Source: Adenophora triphylla var. japonica
Taxonomy: Eukaryota; Streptophyta; Magnoliopsida; Asterales; Campanulaceae
Direction of reading: 5' to 3'
Assembly (NCBI GenBank): GCA_022495995.1
Contig: JAFEMH010003617.1
Location: forward strand, 99,501 to 163,500
Length of the DNA stretch: 64,000 nt
Shown one piece after another: positions 12,050 through 22,809 of the stretch; positions within the stretch are counted from its first letter, which is position 1; each line of letters opens with the position of its first letter. The notes beneath the pieces were generated by a model. That model saw nothing but the letters and a program-made list of their open reading frames with translations. It did not search any database and was not told the origin of the DNA. The position numbers were made by a program, and so were the translations under genes.

Positions 12050-12340
12050 ATAACGAAGCAGACTAAGGTTTTAGTCGGACTTGTTTGAGAACGAGGCTGA
12101 CCTAAGCCTTTAGTCGAACCTATTTAAGAACGAGGTTGACTTAGCACTTTAGTCGAGTCTATTTTAAGAACGAGACTGACCTAAGTATTCAGTTGAACCT
12201 GTTTAAGAACAAGGTTGACTTAGTACTTTAGTCGAGTCTGTTTTAAGAACGAGACTGACCTAAGTATTCAGTCGAACAAGCTTAAGAACGAGGTCGACTT
12301 ACTAATTTAGTCGAGTCTGTTTATTATTTCGATATCGACT
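12050..12340. repeat. Tandem repeat of about 40 bp, about 8 units
   Basis: Alternating units of the form AAGAACGAGGTTGACTTAG...TTTAGTCGAGTCT and AAGAACGAGACTGACCTAAG...CAGTCGAACC, 39-41 bp each. Tandem repeats between pol and the 3' end are common in TAT elements. No coding frame. Confidence 0.7.
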
Positions 12341-12454
12341 AAGAGTCGGACCTTAATTGATCATGTTGCAAGTATAACTCAATTTGTAAATAGAACTTCT
12401 CGCGGGTAACCCCATTTTACTGATGAGGTAGATCGTTACATAGGGAGCTCAATC

Positions 12455-13740
12455 AGAAATAATATTTAACTAAGCGGATAGCATGCCAAGGATGTTTCAG
12501 TTCGTCACCACCTGGATGGCCAATCATGTAGGTCCCTTCTTTAACAATTCTAGTGATGATGTAGGGTACTTCCCAATTCGGAGATAACTTATTTTGTTTA
12601 GCTTTCCTTCTAGTTACCTCGATCTTCCGTAGGACGTAATCCCCAACATTGAACGACCTCTTCCTGACTTTCTTGTCATATTACCCCTTAGTTCTCTGCT
12701 TGTAATTGACCATTCTAAGCTGAGCAGTCGTCTGTTTCTCATCCAATAGGTCCAAGTCGAGCAATCTGTATGAGTTATTCTGGTATTGATCAAACAAAGC
12801 AACCATTGCAGTAGGAATTCGTAGCTCGGCAGGCGCCATGACCTCCAACCCAAAAGTAAGAGAAAATGGGGTTTCCCCAGTGGGCCTCCGGGTGGTTGTG
12901 TAGCCTGCCCATAGAGCAAGGGATAGTTTGTCCAACCATCTGCCAATTCGACCAATTAGGCCTTTACTTAGTGCTGTCAATACCAACTTGTTGGCCGCCT
13001 CTGCTTGCCTATTACATTGTGGATAGGCGACTGACGACTTCCAGTGTTTTACTCGTAATCTTTTCATCTCTGTTTCAAAAGTAATTGAGAATTATAGCCC
13101 GTTGTCTGAAACAATTGAGTATGGCACCCCAAAACGACACCAGATGTAATCATGGATGAAGTTGATGGAGTTTTCCTGCGTTATTTTTTCCAGTGGTTTT
13201 GCCTAAATCCACTTGGTGAAGTAGCCAATAGCCACGATCACGTACTTACAATTTCCACAGGCGGGTGGGAAGGGTTCGATCAAATCTACCCCCACATGTC
13301 GAACGGTCAAGCTGCAATCACCGGTGTTTGCTCGGTTGTTGGGAGCCTTGGTAGGCCAGCATATCTTTGACATTTATTACATTTCTGCACAAACTCACGA
13401 GCGTCTTCACTTAGATGAGGCCAGTAGTACCCCAAAGTGAGTATCGTGTCTGCCAAAGTTCTGGCCCCCGAGTGTCCACCACATATTCCACTTGCACCTC
13501 GAGAAAGAGTTGAGGAACCTCCATAGGATGAACACACCTTAACAACGGCTTGACGAATGACCTTCTGAACAATGCGTTCCCATATATAGTAGGCTTTCAT
13601 CTCATCAATCCAACACTTAGAGCCGTAGACCGAGCATAGAACCTGCACTCTTTTGTATGCTGGATGCTCTAAGTATGGGATTGGTTGTCCATGCTGCTCG
13701 TCTGAAGTGGCCAACTTGGTGAGTAGATCGACTATTTAAT
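12455..13740 (-). pseudogene. Element A integrase, decayed
   Basis: Read from 13740 to 12455. The zinc-binding HHCC region is near 13490-13370 (HSGARTLADTI, then CNKCQRY). The core shows VDLIEPF, SDNG and QAEAANK, which supply the three acidic residues of a D,D-35-E integrase. The C-terminal end continues through NVGDYVLRKIE to WHAIRLVKYYF at about 12470. Integrase would insert the cDNA into the host chromosome. In-frame stops (for example at about 13737, 13205 and 12680) and frame changes make it non-functional. Confidence 0.8.
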
Positions 13741-13783
13741 TTCCATCACGGTCTACTCTCTGTATCTCCCAAAACTCCAAGTC

Positions 13784-14499
13784 TTGGACCAAATTTTTCA
13801 CCAGCTTGCAATACTTGACCAGGATAGGATTAATAACTTCATACTCTCCCTTGACTTGATGTACGATCAGTTGGGAGTCACATTAGGCTATGATTTTAGT
13901 CGCCCCAAAGCACGTGGCATACTCAATTGCTACAATCAAGGCCTCATACTCGGCCTGATTATTGGAGGCTTGGAATCTGAACCTTAAGGCTTCCTCAAAC
14001 GCTTTACCACTTTCTGGCTCGATCAACACAGTTCCAGCTCCACTAACATTCTTTGTAGCAGATCCATCCGAATAAACCTTCCAGCAATCATCGGGCAAAC
14101 TCACTGTAATTGGCTCGACTGTTCTTTCCCCTTCAAGCTATTTTTTGGGGCGGCCTCCGCGTTGTCTTCTTTGGTGAACGCAAGCTCGACTAAGAAGTCA
14201 ACCAGAGGTTGAGCTTGTAAAATCTTTCGAGGTCTGTAGTCGATGTCGAACTCTGTCAACTTTATAGACCAGTTTAGTAATCGACCTGAGATTTCTGGAT
14301 TATGCAATATCTTTCTCAATGGAGCGTTGGTCAGCACAACAATGGGGTGAACAGAGAAGTAAGCTCGTAGCTTTCTAGCTCCTACTACTAAGGCGTAGGC
14401 TACCTTATCAGCATTGAAGTATCTCCTTTCTACGTCGGACAAATCCTTGCTCACGTAATAAACTAGTTTCTGAATGCCATTCTCCTCTTTGACCAACAT
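13784..14499 (-). pseudogene. Element A tandem RNase H domains (retroviral-type and archaeal-type)
   Basis: The first domain (14499-14101) follows RT and has YVSKDLSDVERRYF and a connection-like NWSIKLTEFDIDYRPRK. A second domain begins near 14085 with WKVYSDGSATKNVSGAG, followed by RFQASNNQAEYEALI. Its DGS, E and AEYEA motifs match the archaeal-type RNase H that TAT elements carry in addition to the usual one. They would degrade the RNA strand during reverse transcription. A frame change near 14100 and a stop after 13883 break the region. Confidence 0.75.
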
Positions 14500-14585
14500 T
14501 GCTGGTACTGCTCGATCTCTAGCTCTGATAGGTATAAATTCTCTCCTTAGACCGAGCTACTCAGAAATGGTGGAGAGGTGAGGTA

Positions 14586-15663
14586 TTATTTGATTTGTTG
14601 GAATGACGAGGAACATTCGGTCATCCACTCAAAGGTTTTTATCCCCCTCAAAGTTTTAAAAAAGGGGAGAGACCTCTCCGCTGACTTGGCTATGAAGCGA
14701 CCCAAAGCAGTGACCCTACCATTTAATCGTTGAACTTCTTTGATGCAAGTAGGCTCCTGCATGTCTACCAAGGCCTTGATCTTCTCTGGATTGGCTTCAA
14801 TACCCCTCTGTGATACCATGAAACCCAGAAATTTGCTGCCACCCCAAATACATACTTGCTTGGATTCAGCTTCATGTCATTTCCTCGTAAATTGGCAAAC
14901 GTTTCCCTTAGGTTGACCACATGACGACCAGTCTTAGTTTTGATGACCATGTCGTCGATGTAGTCCTCCATATTTCGGCCAATCTGACTAGCAAAGACTC
15001 TATTCACCATTCTCTGATAAGTAGTTCCAGCATCCTTCAACCCAAATGGCATATTTGTGTAGCAATATATCCCTCCAGCTGCTTGAAAGACTGTCTTCTC
15101 AATATCATCTTTGTGCATTCTGATTTGGTGGTAGCCCGAGTATGCATCAAGAAAGTTAAGGGTTGAGTGTCCAGCAATTGAGTCGACCAACTTGTCTATT
15201 TGAGGAAGTGGGTAACTGTCCTTCGGGCAAGCCAGATTTAAGTCTGTGAAGCCGACACACATCCTCCACTTTTCGTTGGCTTTCATAACCATCACCACGT
15301 TTGCTAGCCAAGTTGTGTAGGATGCTTCCTTGATTATACCTGCACTAAGAAGTTTGTCTACATCCTTCTTGATCGCTATCTCTTTATCATGAGCAAAAAT
15401 CCTTAGCTTTTGGCTCTTGAATTCATGGTGGGGTTGACCTGAAGGCGGTGCACTACGAACTCCTCATTGACGCCCCTCATGTCCTCTACCTTCCATGAGA
15501 ATACATCTGTACTCTCCTTTAATAGTTCGACTATCTCCACCTTTTCTTCCGATGACAACTGCCTTCCTATCTTGATTTTCTGCTCGAGGTGAGATGGGTT
15601 GGCTTCTATATCCTCTAGCTCGTCATCTACTTGCTCTAGCTCTGGGCCATCTCTAAACTTCAA
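14586..15663 (-). pseudogene. Element A reverse transcriptase, decayed
   Basis: The start segment (15663-15403) has FSWKVEDMRGV, the usual lead-in of gypsy RT. The core (15298-14840) shows WRMCVGFTDLN, CPKDSYPLPQID, FLDAYSGYHQI, MPFGLKDAGTTYQR and the catalytic box YIDD in MEDYIDDMVIK. A frameshift near 14840 moves the thumb (MVSQRGIEANPEKI, 14819-14586) to another frame, and there is a gap between 15403 and 15298. All three catalytic Asp residues remain, but the frame is broken. Confidence 0.85.
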
Positions 15664-15667
15664 AGTT

Positions 15668-16065
15668 TCAATGATGATCTCTCTGACCCTTTTTCCTTTC
15701 CTCGGTCCCCAAGTGTGGAGCTTCTACCCCAATCATATCATCTAGCTCAACAACTATTTCCCCATTGGAGGCCCCTGAGTTTTGGTTGACTTGGAGGCAT
15801 AGGTCGCCAATAATGATCTGGTCGACCAAAAATGTATCTGTTATGACTTGTGTGTTTTCGAAAGGACGTGTAGGCTCAGTCATGATGTGGTCATGTGAGG
15901 GATAGGTCGCCTCTTCTACACACTGGATTGTATATAGCCTGGAAGTAGTGGTGACAGACTTTGAAAATTTCCAATTGGCCTCTGGAGTGTCTATCTCCAA
16001 CTCCCTCTTCTTCTTGGAATGAAGTAAGTGGTCCAGGTACTCCTTTGCTGTGCTTAGAACGCACC
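15668..16065 (-). pseudogene. Element A protease-RT linker, left half of the interrupted gene
   Basis: Reading from 16065 leftwards gives VLSTAKEYLDHLL...EEATYPSHDHIM and an acidic stretch up to the RT start. This continues the frame that stops at 28377 on the other side of element B, after VKFPTVLGVG, so the two halves belong together. The open frame that runs on to 16348 enters the LTR of B and is not part of the gene. Confidence 0.7.
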
Positions 16066-16285
16066 TGTAAGTACCCAAATCTGGCTCATGCCTTCCGGTT
16101 AAAGTTTCTTGGCAATTCCCCAAACTTTCATAAAGTTTAGGGGCAATTCGGGAACTTTTCCAAACTTTCCAAGGGAGGAAGGACCTGCTAGGAATTAGAA
16201 TTCCAAATAGGACCTCGCTGGAAAGAAGCTTCCAAGCTGCCACCTTGTATGAATCTAGAAACATGCTGACACGACAGTGGATAAT

Positions 16286-16358
16286 GCCGGGCGGCTTAAT
16301 TCTCCCAGAGATCACGCCGGGCGGCTTCTTTAGGAAGCACACAGACACCTATAAATAG
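16286..16358 (+). promoter_or_regulatory. LTR promoter: paired GCCGGGCGGC motifs plus TATA box
   Basis: GCCGGGCGGC occurs at 16286 and 16316, 30 bp apart, each followed by TT. CTATAAATAG follows at 16349-16358. In the 3' LTR the same group is at about 26953-27027 with point changes (CACCGGGCGGC, GTCGGGCGGC, CTATAAATAAAG). This layout suggests a pol II promoter with two upstream sites for one factor. Confidence 0.6.
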
Positions 16359-16878
16359 AGGCCTCCTCTATTCATTTTGATACAAAAATTTTTAGCACTG
16401 TTACTCTGCCCAAATCACAACACGAAATTCCAGTAACCAAAATCACTCAAAACTCACCTCTCTCATACATTAATCCTACCCTAATCTATTCCTAAATAGG
16501 AAAATCCCTTTGAGAGATAGAGAAAATAATTATTGGTAATCTCTCCTTCCTTTACCCTTTATTTACTCTCATATTACCTTGCTTTATTTATTACTTGTCA
16601 TTTATATGCATTTGTTGTCTTAAAGTTTCCATCTTTGCAATGTAATCATCATATTCCTATTCCCCCTACACAAAGGATTCATTGGAGATCCTCTCCCAAG
16701 GATGAACAAGGTTTCACAAGTGGCTAGTTCTAGGGAAGATCTACCATATGATGATGTGATTTCTCTTTACTTTTATGTATAAAAATGCAATCTTTATTCA
16801 TATTATGTCATCCTCTTCCCTTGACCTAGCTTTCCAAGGATTGTCCACCTTATGAGGTCTTAAAGGACATAGGAAAAG

Positions 16879-17792
16879 CCATAAATGTCATCCCCTTTAC
16901 ATTATATCTTTAGTTTAATGATACTCATTGTATTACTTATATTAAAAATACAATCTTTATTTTAATGTTATTTCCCCCATGTCCCTAGAGACGGATCTCT
17001 CTCTCCGAGGATTGTCTAAAAGCCTTCTAAGGCACAAAATACATAGGATGAGTATAAAGATCCAATCTTTATACCCCTTTCCCCTAGTCCCTTGGTTCTT
17101 GGAGCATTCTGTGGTGAGGATCGGTGTAAAGACTCTATCTTTATATCGTTTCCACCATAAAATGCCATATCTTTTTCCCTTTAGAAACCGATGGATCTTA
17201 GTCCCGATATCTCCGATAATCACTTGAGACGAATATAAAATGTCCCTACGAATCGTTATCTTCTCAAGATGTAGGATCGATGGGCAAAAGATTCATCGTT
17301 TTCTAAAGAGTCTCATTCTTGGACTTAAAAATGAGCCATAAATGTCATCCCCTTTACATTATATCTTTAGTTTAATGATACTCATTGTATTACTTACATT
17401 AAAAATGCAATCTTTATTTTAATGTTATTTCCCCCATGTCCCTAGATATGGATCTCTCTCTCCGAGGATTGTCTAAAATCCTTCTAAGGCACAAAAGACA
17501 TAGGATGAGTATAAATATCCAATCTTTATACCCCTTTCCCCTAGTCCCTTGGTTTTTGGAGCATTCCGTGGTGAGGATCGGTGTAAAGACTCTATCTTTG
17601 TATCGTTTCCACCATAAAATGCCATATCTTTTTCCCTTTAGAAACCGATAGATCTTAGTCCCGATATCTCCGATAATCACTTGAGACGAATATAAAATGT
17701 CCCTACGAATCGTTATCTTCTCAAGATGTAGGATCGATGGGCAAAAGATTCATCATTTTCTAAAGAGTCTCATTCTTGGACTTAAAGATGAG
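16879..17792 (+). repeat. 457-bp tandem duplication inside the 5' LTR of B
   Basis: Copy 1 is 16879-17335 and copy 2 is 17336-17792. They differ by about 10 substitutions. Copy 2 is almost identical to the single copy in the 3' LTR (from about 27398), while copy 1 is diverged. Copy 1 was therefore added by unequal recombination or comes from another element. Confidence 0.8.
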
Positions 17793-18310
17793 CCCCTTTT
17801 GATCACATGTGACTAAATCTCCAAGGAATGTTAGGTTAAGACATACTAAGGCTCCTACGCCTATCATGGTTGATTAATCTAACGGAAGGGTAGATAAGTC
17901 CCGTAATGATTATCACAAGTCCAAAATGAGCACGGGAATAAAATCTCGAAAACATCAAATCCAAGGTATCCCGAGCTAAAACCTCCTTAGATGGTTTTTA
18001 TGTCCGGCAGATAAACTTGGCACATTCCTTTCTCTTTTCAAATCATGCATGCACAAGACCACACAAACAAGCACAAACTTCGAATCTAGGAAGACTTGCT
18101 TTTGCAAGGCTCCTTGGGTGAACGCCAAATGTTCTTCCCAAGGAGTAACTTAACCTCCGGACCCTTATCCTTTTTTTCAAAGTTTTGAGGAAATCAAAAT
18201 GGCGTGGCGAATCCATTTTTCATAAAATCGGTGTCTTCAAACTGTGGTGAACGGCGACCCCTTTTTTCGTAAAAGAGAAAACGGTTTTTCCCGGGGCCAC
18301 ATTCACAGTT

Positions 18311-18329
18311 TGGCGACTCCGCTGGGGAC
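18311..18329 (+). other. Primer-binding site of element B
   Basis: TGGCGACTCCGCTGGGGAC follows the LTR end after three bases. It would pair with a tRNA 3' end of the form GGAGTCGCCA. As far as I recall it is the kind of site used by Ogre/TAT-type elements, perhaps tRNA-Arg. It sets plus orientation. Confidence 0.7.
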
Positions 18330-18581
18330 ATGTAAATGTTTTCCAAACTTCTTTTTTCATAAGAAGCGTAGGAAACGTTTACGAGGGTTAGCCTTCCATC
18401 TTGGGTCCGATCTTTGTGCTTGTGCGATTTCCTTTTTTGCATGCATTCTTTATGTTATTTTTGACTTGTGCATACTTTGAATAATGAACAGGTATCATTC
18501 TGAAGCTGAAAGTTGCCAAAAATTCCTGGAGAAACAGTTTGGAAATGAAGCAAATTGGAACCTGGAAAACTGTTGAATCCA

Positions 18582-18622
18582 GTCGGACGGCTTAATCTGC
18601 TTGGATCTGAGCCGGGCGGCTT
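18582..18622 (+). promoter_or_regulatory. Second pair of GGGCGGC motifs, in the leader of B
   Basis: GTCGGACGGCTTAAT near 18582 and GCCGGGCGGCTTC at 18611 repeat the LTR pair (16286/16316) with the same 29-30 bp spacing and the same TTAAT and TTC tails. They lie about 260 bp after the primer site, so they would be on the genomic RNA. Confidence 0.5.
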
Positions 18623-19074
18623 CATTCGCATTCCACCAGGACACTTTTTTCGAGGTTAATCTGGAAACCAGGCCAATTTGGGGCTATTCAGTCCTGAGTC
18701 TGACTTGGTTCCAGAAAATTTACGTGCTTATGTACTGCATTTTCCCCGTCCCCAAAACATTCTTTTAAAACACATGATAAAAATCTCTATTTTAACTCAA
18801 AGAAGAATTTTTTAGGAGAGTGCACACTACGCACACCATATATATCCTGTACACTTTTACACGCACGTTCATTTAACCCAGGATGGTTGTTCAACCGCAG
18901 TCACGGACAGTGTTATGACGCTCCCGGGCGCGCACGGAATCATCCCAAACTCCCCATGGCAGTCAGTGTCGACCAATGCACTAGTCCGTGTCACACTTTT
19001 AAAATCGTGACTTTTTGGTTGGTTTTGGTCTAGACCGTGTCATACAGCCTCGTCATATACCCCCATAAAAGTCA
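18623..19074. other. Leader of element B, no gene
   Basis: Non-coding leader. It contains GC-rich islands such as CTCCCGGGCGCGCACGG near 18921. No frame worth calling. Confidence 0.35.
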
Positions 19075-19500
19075 AACCCAAGCCCATGCCAAAAGTCAAG
19101 ATTCCTCGCGCAAGCGAAGCCATGCCGAAATTTCGTTAGGCAAAATTGGCAAAATATTGACCTCGGCATTGACATTGACTTTGACTTGCATGGGGTGTGT
19201 AAAATTCAAACCCGAGCCCATGCTAGAGTCAAGTTTCCTCGCGCAAGCGAAGCCATGCCGAAAATTCGTTAGACAAAATTGGCAAAATCTTGACCCCGGT
19301 ATTGACTTTGACTTTGACTTTCACAAAGTATGCAACAATGCTCAATGTGACACCGTGTTATTCGACTTTTAACGTCCGACCCATGCCTATTATTTTCCTT
19401 GGACAATGCCGAAGTCAAACGTCTATCGCGCAAGCGAAGCTCTGCTGAAATTTCGTTGAGGCTAAAAGACTTGACTCTCACGACATTGCCATTGACTATA
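19075..19500 (+). repeat. Three diverged leader repeats, 135-165 bp
   Basis: Three copies share CGCGCAAGCGAAGC, GAAATTTCGTT or GAAAATTCGTT, and GACTTTGACTTTGAC-like runs, beginning near 19080, 19215 and 19380. CGCGCAAGCGAAGC is partly self-complementary. No coding potential is conserved. Confidence 0.6.
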
Positions 19501-19795
19501 ATCCGCCTCGCTCGTGCATTAAAATTCCTATGATCCACTAGACCCCAGCACCGTTCTTCTCTTTTGGTCGGTGGGATCCGCTTGCCCTATAGGACCCTCG
19601 CCCGGGGCTGTCCACCCTGGGATGTCAAAATACAGGTGCAAAATGAGGGGCTTATAGACGTAGTGATGGAGCCCACTGATCCAGGATCTAGAGTAGTTGC
19701 GAAAAAGAAGGGTAACCTTTTCCAACCAAATAGGGCTAATTAAAAGACACAGTTTTAAGTAAACTTGAACAATTAATGGAATCACAATTGCATGG

Positions 19796-20640
19796 TACCA
19801 TTTTTGGAATCTCTAATCGCGACCTTCACGGTCCAATCTCCGATCTTCGATCTCGACCTTTCACGGTCAAATATCTAATCGCAACCTTCACGGTCCGATC
19901 TCTGATCTTCGATCTCGACCTTTCACGGTCCGATCTCCAATTTTTAATCCTGACCTTTCATGGTCAAATCTCTTATCGCGACCTTCCACGGTCCGATCTT
20001 CAATCTTTAATCCCGACCTTTCACGGTCAAATCTCTAATCGCGACCTTCACGGTCCGATCTCCAATCTTCGATCTCGACTTTTTACGGTCAAATCTCCAA
20101 TCGCGACTTTTCACGGTCCGATCTCCAATCTTTAATTCCGACCTTTCACGGTCAAATCTCTAATCACGACCTTTACAGTCCGATCTTCGATCTCGACCTT
20201 TCACGGTCAAATCTCTAATCGCAACCCTCATGGTCTGATCTCCAATCTTCGATCCTGACCTTTCACGGTCAAATTTCCAATCGAGACCCTCACGGTATGA
20301 TCTCCAATCTCTAATCGAGACCCTCACATTCAGATCTCCGATCTTCGATCTCGACCTTTCACGGTCAAATCTCTAATCGCGACCCTCATGGTCTGATCTC
20401 CGATCTTCGATCTCGACCTTTCACGGTCAAATTTCCAATCGAGACCCTCACAGTCTGATCTCCGATCTCCAACCGAGACCTTTCACGGTCCAACCTCCGA
20501 TATCAACCTTTCGTGGTCAAATAGGCAATCTCGATCTTCCATGGTCAAATCTCGACCTTTCACGGTCAAATCTCCAATCAAGACCCTCACGATCCAATTT
20601 TCAATCTTGACCTTTCAAGGTCTAATCTTTTCCGATCAAT
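19796..20640 (+). repeat. Minisatellite of about 62 bp, about 13 units
   Basis: Units alternate ATCTCTAATCGCGACCTTC, ACGGTCCGATCTCCGATC and TTCGATCTCGACCTTTCACGGTC. Each half-unit carries GACC(T)TTCACGGTC, an inverted repeat able to form a small hairpin. A 119-residue frame across part of it is a repeat artefact. Confidence 0.75.
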
Positions 20641-20695
20641 TAGGATAAGGAGAAAATGTGTTTTAATAAAAACATAACCAGTACATGCATGTTAC

Positions 20696-20935
20696 CTGAG
20701 CCTCTGAGTCTAAACCTCACCTACCTCCGAGTCTAAACCTCACTTACCTCCAAGTCTAAACCTTACCTACCTCCGAGTCTAAACCTCACCTACCTCCAAG
20801 TCTAAACCTTACCTACCTCCGAGTCTAAACCTCACATACCTCCAAGTCTAAACCTTACTTACCTCCGAGTCTAAACCTTTCTTACCCCGAGTCTAAACCT
20901 TGCCTACCCCCAAGTCTAAACCTTGCCTATCTCTT
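20696..20935 (+). repeat. 24-bp tandem repeat, about 10 units
   Basis: Units of CCTCCGAGTCTAAACCTCAC plus CTAC, with single-base changes (CCAAGTCTAAACCTTACC). The block ends just before the Gag region. Confidence 0.75.
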
Positions 20936-20943
20936 TTCCGCAG

Positions 20944-22092
20944 CGAGAAAGAAGTGGGTGAGAATATCGGGTCAACGGATTTTCAGTGCGGAAACCTCAG
21001 GTTCAGACAGTTCAGCAGAATCATCAGTTTTGTCTACTCAAGGGTTTAGAATGGCTGATATGACAGAAAATAGTGATGGTACGGGTAATCCAATGACTAG
21101 AGAGGAAGAGTTAGTCCTAGCTTTGGAAAATGCCCAAAAGGTTCACGAGGAGCAGCAAGCCATGCTCATTGGTGCTCTCCGCCGTCATGGGGTTCAGGTA
21201 ACAGTTGAGGCAAATGGTTCTCTGGCCATGGTCGAAGATGAAACTCCCAAAGCAGTGACTTTAGCCCCTCCTACCTATAACCAATACCCTTCATCCTACA
21301 ACTAATACCCTCCATCCTATAACCAATACCCTTCATCCTACAACCAATACCCTCCATCCTACAACCAATACCCTCCTCCTTCGACATATGATCCCCCACC
21401 AAGGACTACTGCCCTCCAGTTCCTCCCAGTGTCTCAGGCCATCAGGGATCTATTGGCCTCAGCTCCTTAGAAAGGATTGGGCTTCATCACACCTATTTCT
21501 CAGTTTCAGCAGTACCTGCCAGTTTATGCTCCAGCTTCACATAATCAGTTTGAGCCATGTGGTTATGTTCTGAAACCCCTATAGACAGATCCAATAATGG
21601 AACCAATTGAACAATGGAAATCCGAGTCTTGGGAACAACAGTGCCTCTCAAAAACTTTGCTCCCTTCATTATGAGGATGTGGAGATGCCTTTAAGCAAGA
21701 TGCTGGAAGAACTAGTGAAAGAAAAGCTGATAAAGCCACTGGAGAATTGGAAGCCCAAGAACCCTAAAATTCGGTTGGATGAGTCTAAGCATTGTCGTTT
21801 CTACCAGTACCACGGACACGACACTGATGATTGCCACTATTTGAGGTATGAGATCCAGAAGCTGATAGAAGATGGGACGCTTGAATGCCCATGTACATCT
21901 AACAATCTTTCTCCAAACAATGCCAGCATGAATGTCATGGAGTGGGAAGCAAGGCCAGTCAACTCAGACCCAACTCCTTTGACAAAGGCACACATCTGTT
22001 ACGACAAGTGTCTGTCTGTGAAGAAAGAAGTCCAAGGGTTGATCGACGAAGGAAAGCTCAAGTGCCTTGGCAGTCTAACCAGCGAAGAGTAG
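20944..22092 (+). pseudogene. Element B Gag, core deleted
   Basis: The region begins after TCTTTTCCGCAG, a good 3' splice site also present in element C, so Gag is probably joined to an upstream exon. The N-terminal part (to 21302) contains FRMADMTENSDGTG and matches the N-terminus of C Gag. A stop at 21303, then tyrosine/proline repeats (YNQYPPSYNQYPSS, 21260-21400) and another frame follow. The C-terminal part (21607-22092) has the Cys/His knuckle CRFYQYHGHDTDDC near residue 60 and ends KCLGSLTSEE. The central capsid domain seen in C (62088-62888) is missing, so no working capsid could be made. Confidence 0.75.
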
Positions 22093-22809
22093 CTAGGCTA
22101 GGGGCTACCTATCCTTAAACAAAATTAAAAGATAAAACAGTCTCTCAGTCAACCTTCGTAGGTTCTAGTACTTTCCTCTTTCAATCAAGTCCTCCTCGGA
22201 CATTGTAGTTAATCTTAAATCTTCTATAAAAAAGTCTTTTTTCTTTTCTTGCTAGACTTAAGACATTATTTGCACACCTACATTACATTTAATGAAATGG
22301 TTTTATCTTATATAATCTCTCGAAATAATTAACGTTCTGATTAATCGGTGTGAGAAAGTCAACTAATGCCTTCCCCATACACTTTCCTTACCTCACAAAA
22401 GGTCTCCATCAAGCCATACAATTCCCAAATTATGTCCCCACCATCACATTGACCAAGTCAACGACGGCGGCATCATCAAAGAACATCAAAAGGTCACTCA
22501 ACATCGAAAGATTGACCCCATGTCAACAACAACAACCTAGGAGCTTGCCATCGCCTTCAGGTGCATCAAGAAAGTTCAAGCAGGGGCTCGCCTTCACCCT
22601 CATGTGCCTCCAAAAAAAAAGTTCGAGCAGAAGCTTAAAAAAAAAAAGAGGCCTAGGACCTAATACCGCCAATCAGAAGCTTGACAGATGGGCAAAATCA
22701 AAACTCGAAGAATGGAAATTGTCGATAACCATGGAGCGGTTAAAAGCCCTTAGGCTATGCGCAAATTCTTTCTCCCCTAATGAAAGACAAAGATCAGGAA
22801 GCAAGTGAA
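22093..22809 (+). other. Region after gag of B, no credible gene
   Basis: A 152-residue frame (22350-22808) exists but begins at GTG. Its only notable features are CAAG-rich and poly-A stretches, and no homology is recognised. Treated as non-coding 3' region of B. Confidence 0.35.

Larger units (their letters stand above)
16066..18307 (+). repeat. 5' LTR of element B, 2242 bp
   Basis: It starts TGTAAGTACCC and ends CATTCACA, next to the primer site. It is 605 bp longer than the 3' LTR because it carries a 457-bp tandem duplication (16879-17792) and about 147 bp near 16671-16818 that the 3' LTR lacks. It contains a TATA box and paired GC motifs. Open frames inside it on both strands are by-products. 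Confidence 0.85.

Noticed and set aside
16957..17680. Repeated 82-88 residue frames in the LTR of B, also at 27475-27741
   Set aside because: They are duplicated because the 457-bp LTR segment is duplicated. Open on both strands, in the untranslated LTR, with no recognised domain.
22350..22808. 152-residue frame after gag in element B
   Set aside because: It begins at GTG, includes poly-Lys from an A run, and the matching region of C is not open in the same frame.
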